This document shows, piece after piece, positions 24,830 to 26,355 of a stretch of 26,355 nt of DNA. The first letter of the stretch is position 1. Each line of letters starts with the position of its first letter. This DNA comes from CAYLNK01 sp964384675 (GTDB lineage: Bacteria; Acidobacteriota; Thermoanaerobaculia; UBA5066). The notes under the pieces are model-generated. The model had not been told where the DNA came from. It saw nothing but the letters and a program-made list of their open reading frames with translations, and made no database searches. The position numbers and the translations under genes are program-made. The stretch lies in the NCBI GenBank assembly GCA_964384675.1, contig CAYLNK010000053.1:1-26355 (forward strand), in the 5' to 3' direction.

Positions 24830-26092
24830 CTACTGGCAGCTCACCCGCAGCGACGAGGCCGTGTCCTCGCCGACCGGCGTGTTCGAGAGGTTGTTGTCGT
24901 CGTCCCGGAACGTCGTCGACCGACCGCGATAGCCGGGCCCCTCGAACAGGATCGCGGTGCAGCCGCGCGGGACCGCGACCGAGCTGGTGGTGCGGGCGCC
25001 GATCGAGGTGCCGGAAAGGTCCGGCACGTCGCGGTCGAAGGTTTGCGACGGGCCGCGCCGGTCGCGATCGCGGAAGAGGGTCACGCCGCGGGTCGCCACC
25101 GGGGGCGGGACGATGAACCCCGTGCCGGGCCTTCCGTCCCCGTCGTCGTCCCGGTCGCGGTCGCGGCAGGAGACCTGGAGCGAGAACGCCGTGTTCTCCC
25201 CGACCTCGGTGTTGCCGAGGTTGTCGTCGTCCTCCCGGAAGCGGGTCGAGCGTCCCCTGTAGTACGGGCGGTCGTAGAGGATCGCCACGCAGCCGCGCGA
25301 GACGGCGATGGAGCTGGCGGCCTGGGCGCCGAAGCGGGTGCGGGAAAGGTCCGGCACGTCCTCGCGGAAGGTGACCGAGGAGCCGCGCTGATTGCGGCCG
25401 GAGTAGAGGGTGACCCCCCGCTCGCGGGACGGGACGTGGGGCCTCGGGTGGTTGTAGCCGCCCTCGTCGCCCTCGCAGCGGACGCGGAGGGACGACGCCG
25501 TGTCCTCGCCCACCTGGGTGTTGCCGAGGTTGTTGTCGGCCTCCCGGAACTGGGTGGAGCGGCCCTCGTAGTACGGCCGCTCGAAGAGGACGCCGACGCA
25601 GCCGGGGGTGACGTCGATGGAGCTGGCGCGCCGCGCGCCGACGATGGAGTAGCGCAGGTCCGGCACGTCGCGGTCGAACGTCTCGCTCGGACCCTCGCGG
25701 TCCCGGTCGCGATACAAGGTGACGCCGCGGCTGGGCGGGGGATCGAACGGACGGTCGTCGTCGCAGCGGACCTTGATCGAGCCGACGGAGTTCCGCCCGA
25801 GCGGCGTGTTGCCGAGGTCGTTGTCGGGCTCGCGCACGGTCACGCGGCGGCCGCGGTAGCCGGGCTGCTCGTACAGGACGGCGAGGCACCCCGCGGCGAC
25901 CGAAACGGAGCTCGTCCGGCCCACGCCGAAGCGCGTGTCGTCCAGATCGGGCTCGTCGCGGGTGAACGTCTGGTTGCGGCCGATCTGGCTGGTGCCGGAG
26001 TAGAGGGTGACGCCGCGCGGCTGGGCGGTCGCGGGCAGCGCGCCGAGGAGGACGAGCGCGAGCGGGGCCAGGCGGACGAGGCTTCTCTGCAT
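24830..26092 (-). CDS. Secreted protein with four beta-gamma-crystallin-like domains
   Basis: A 420-residue exported protein. The signal peptide ends at ALPATA (about residue 23). It contains four copies of an 84-residue domain: about 27-110, 123-206, 226-309 and 336-419. Each starts GVTL(Y/F) and has a (Y/F)xGR turn, an (N/D)LxNT segment and (A/T)SS(I/V/L)xV strands, the pattern of the two Greek-key motifs of beta-gamma-crystallins. Each domain has exactly two cysteines at matching places (68/110, 165/206, 268/309, 378/419), predicting one disulfide per domain in the envelope. Asp-rich linkers lie between domains. AGGGAGG precedes the ATG. The family commonly binds calcium, but the double Asp/Asn-x-x-Ser-Ser site is only partly kept here, so binding is uncertain. 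Function is unknown; structural or surface roles are likely. Confidence 0.87.
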   Translation of the reverse strand: MQRSLVRLAPLALVLLGALPATAQPRGVTLYSGTSQIGRNQTFTRDEPDLDDTRFGVGRTSSVSVAAGCLAVLYEQPGYRGRRVTVREPDNDLGNTPLGRNSVGSIKVRCDDDRPFDPPPSRGVTLYRDRDREGPSETFDRDVPDLRYSIVGARRASSIDVTPGCVGVLFERPYYEGRSTQFREADNNLGNTQVGEDTASSLRVRCEGDEGGYNHPRPHVPSRERGVTLYSGRNQRGSSVTFREDVPDLSRTRFGAQAASSIAVSRGCVAILYDRPYYRGRSTRFREDDDNLGNTEVGENTAFSLQVSCRDRDRDDDGDGRPGTGFIVPPPVATRGVTLFRDRDRRGPSQTFDRDVPDLSGTSIGARTTSSVAVPRGCTAILFEGPGYRGRSTTFRDDDNNLSNTPVGEDTASSLRVSCQ

Positions 26093-26169
26093 GGGACCTC
26101 CCTGGCCGGGATTGTGTCAGGGTGGAAGGGACGCTGCATCTGCCGAGGTCGAGGCATAAGATTCGGGGC

Positions 26170-26328
26170 ATGAGACGGAAACTGATCTCGCTCGCTCTCG
26201 TCGCCTCGCTCGGGATCGCCCTTCCCGCGACCGCCGCCGCGAAGAAGAAGTCGGCCAAGCCGACCCCCGCTCCGACCAAGGCGGCCTCCCCCCCCGCTGC
26301 TGCGGCCCCCGCCAAGAAGGCCAAATGA
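26170..26328 (+). CDS. Small exported Lys/Ala/Pro-rich protein
   Basis: A 52-residue protein with a clear signal peptide (MRRKLISLALVASLGIALPATAAA) and a mature part of about 27 residues made almost only of Lys, Ala, Pro, Ser and Thr. The tail resembles disordered basic peptides or the Ala/Pro/Lys linkers of histone H1-like proteins. No domain is recognised. It ends in an ATGA overlap with the next reading frame. It diverges from the crystallin-like gene across 77 bp. A real gene is likely because signal peptide, start and overlap agree; function is unknown. Confidence 0.6.
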   Translation: MRRKLISLALVASLGIALPATAAAKKKSAKPTPAPTKAASPPAAAAPAKKAK

Positions 26329-26355
26329 GCAAGATCATTTGGCTGCTGGTGATCG
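26325..26355 (+). CDS. Start of a small membrane protein (3' partial)
   Basis: Only ten codons are inside the window (MSKIIWLLVI). They are strongly hydrophobic, suggesting an N-terminal membrane helix. The ATG overlaps the stop of the preceding small gene as ATGA, which supports coupled translation. Nothing can be said about its function. Confidence 0.5.
   Translation, partial: MSKIIWLLVI

Overview
The window is very GC-rich, densely packed bacterial DNA. It holds 23 complete protein genes, two genes cut by the window edges, one kinase remnant and one tRNA gene. No rRNA or marker phylogeny is present, so the host is inferred. The secreted proteins carry C-terminal modules of a kind I associate with Acidobacteriota, especially Thermoanaerobaculia-like lineages, and a kinase fusion, a Uma2 protein and FG-GAP proteins fit that group. 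I would call it an uncultured Acidobacteriota-like bacterium with moderate confidence. A selenocysteine tRNA shows that the host probably makes selenoproteins.

Left part (1-9821): a 5'-truncated ATPase-like/Ser-Thr kinase fusion, a YkgJ-type cysteine-cluster protein and a membrane-anchored alpha/beta hydrolase form one tight + strand run. The hydrolase overlaps tail-to-tail with a metallo-beta-lactamase-fold hydrolase. Next comes a 969-residue secreted multidomain protein, two strong hairpins in the convergent gap, and aconitase (acnA) on the minus strand.

Metal region (9997-14475): a Kbp-like BON-LysM protein precedes six overlapping + strand genes. These encode a free-standing NicO-type periplasmic domain, a single-pass anchored protein of unknown function, a ZnuA-like binding protein, its ATPase and permease, and a small NikK-like periplasmic protein. 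The last five starts are fused to the preceding stop, and together with the first gene all four NTG start codons appear to be used. This looks like a metal importer built from a zinc-type ABC transporter plus accessory domains known from nickel/cobalt systems.

Middle (14488-17375): a Uma2 nuclease-like protein with a 21-bp repeat-encoded coiled coil diverges from a WYL regulator and a DinB-like enzyme. A perfect hairpin lies between those two. The following gene-free gap holds a set of nested long inverted repeats (16611-16928) that could fold into a three-way junction. A FlK-type hotdog thioesterase follows.

Efflux operon (17395-20977): a sigma70-like promoter overlaps a 33-bp perfect palindrome made of two smaller palindromes, followed by a TetR repressor, a DevC/FtsX-like permease, a LolD/DevA-like ATPase and a membrane fusion protein. 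This reads as an autoregulated ABC efflux system.

Right part (20978-26355): a frameshifted kinase remnant, a secreted FG-GAP protein, a MazE/VapB-VapC toxin-antitoxin pair lying directly against the 3' end of tRNA-Sec (minus strand), a secreted protein of four beta-gamma-crystallin-like domains, a tiny Lys/Ala/Pro-rich exported protein, and the first codons of a membrane protein.
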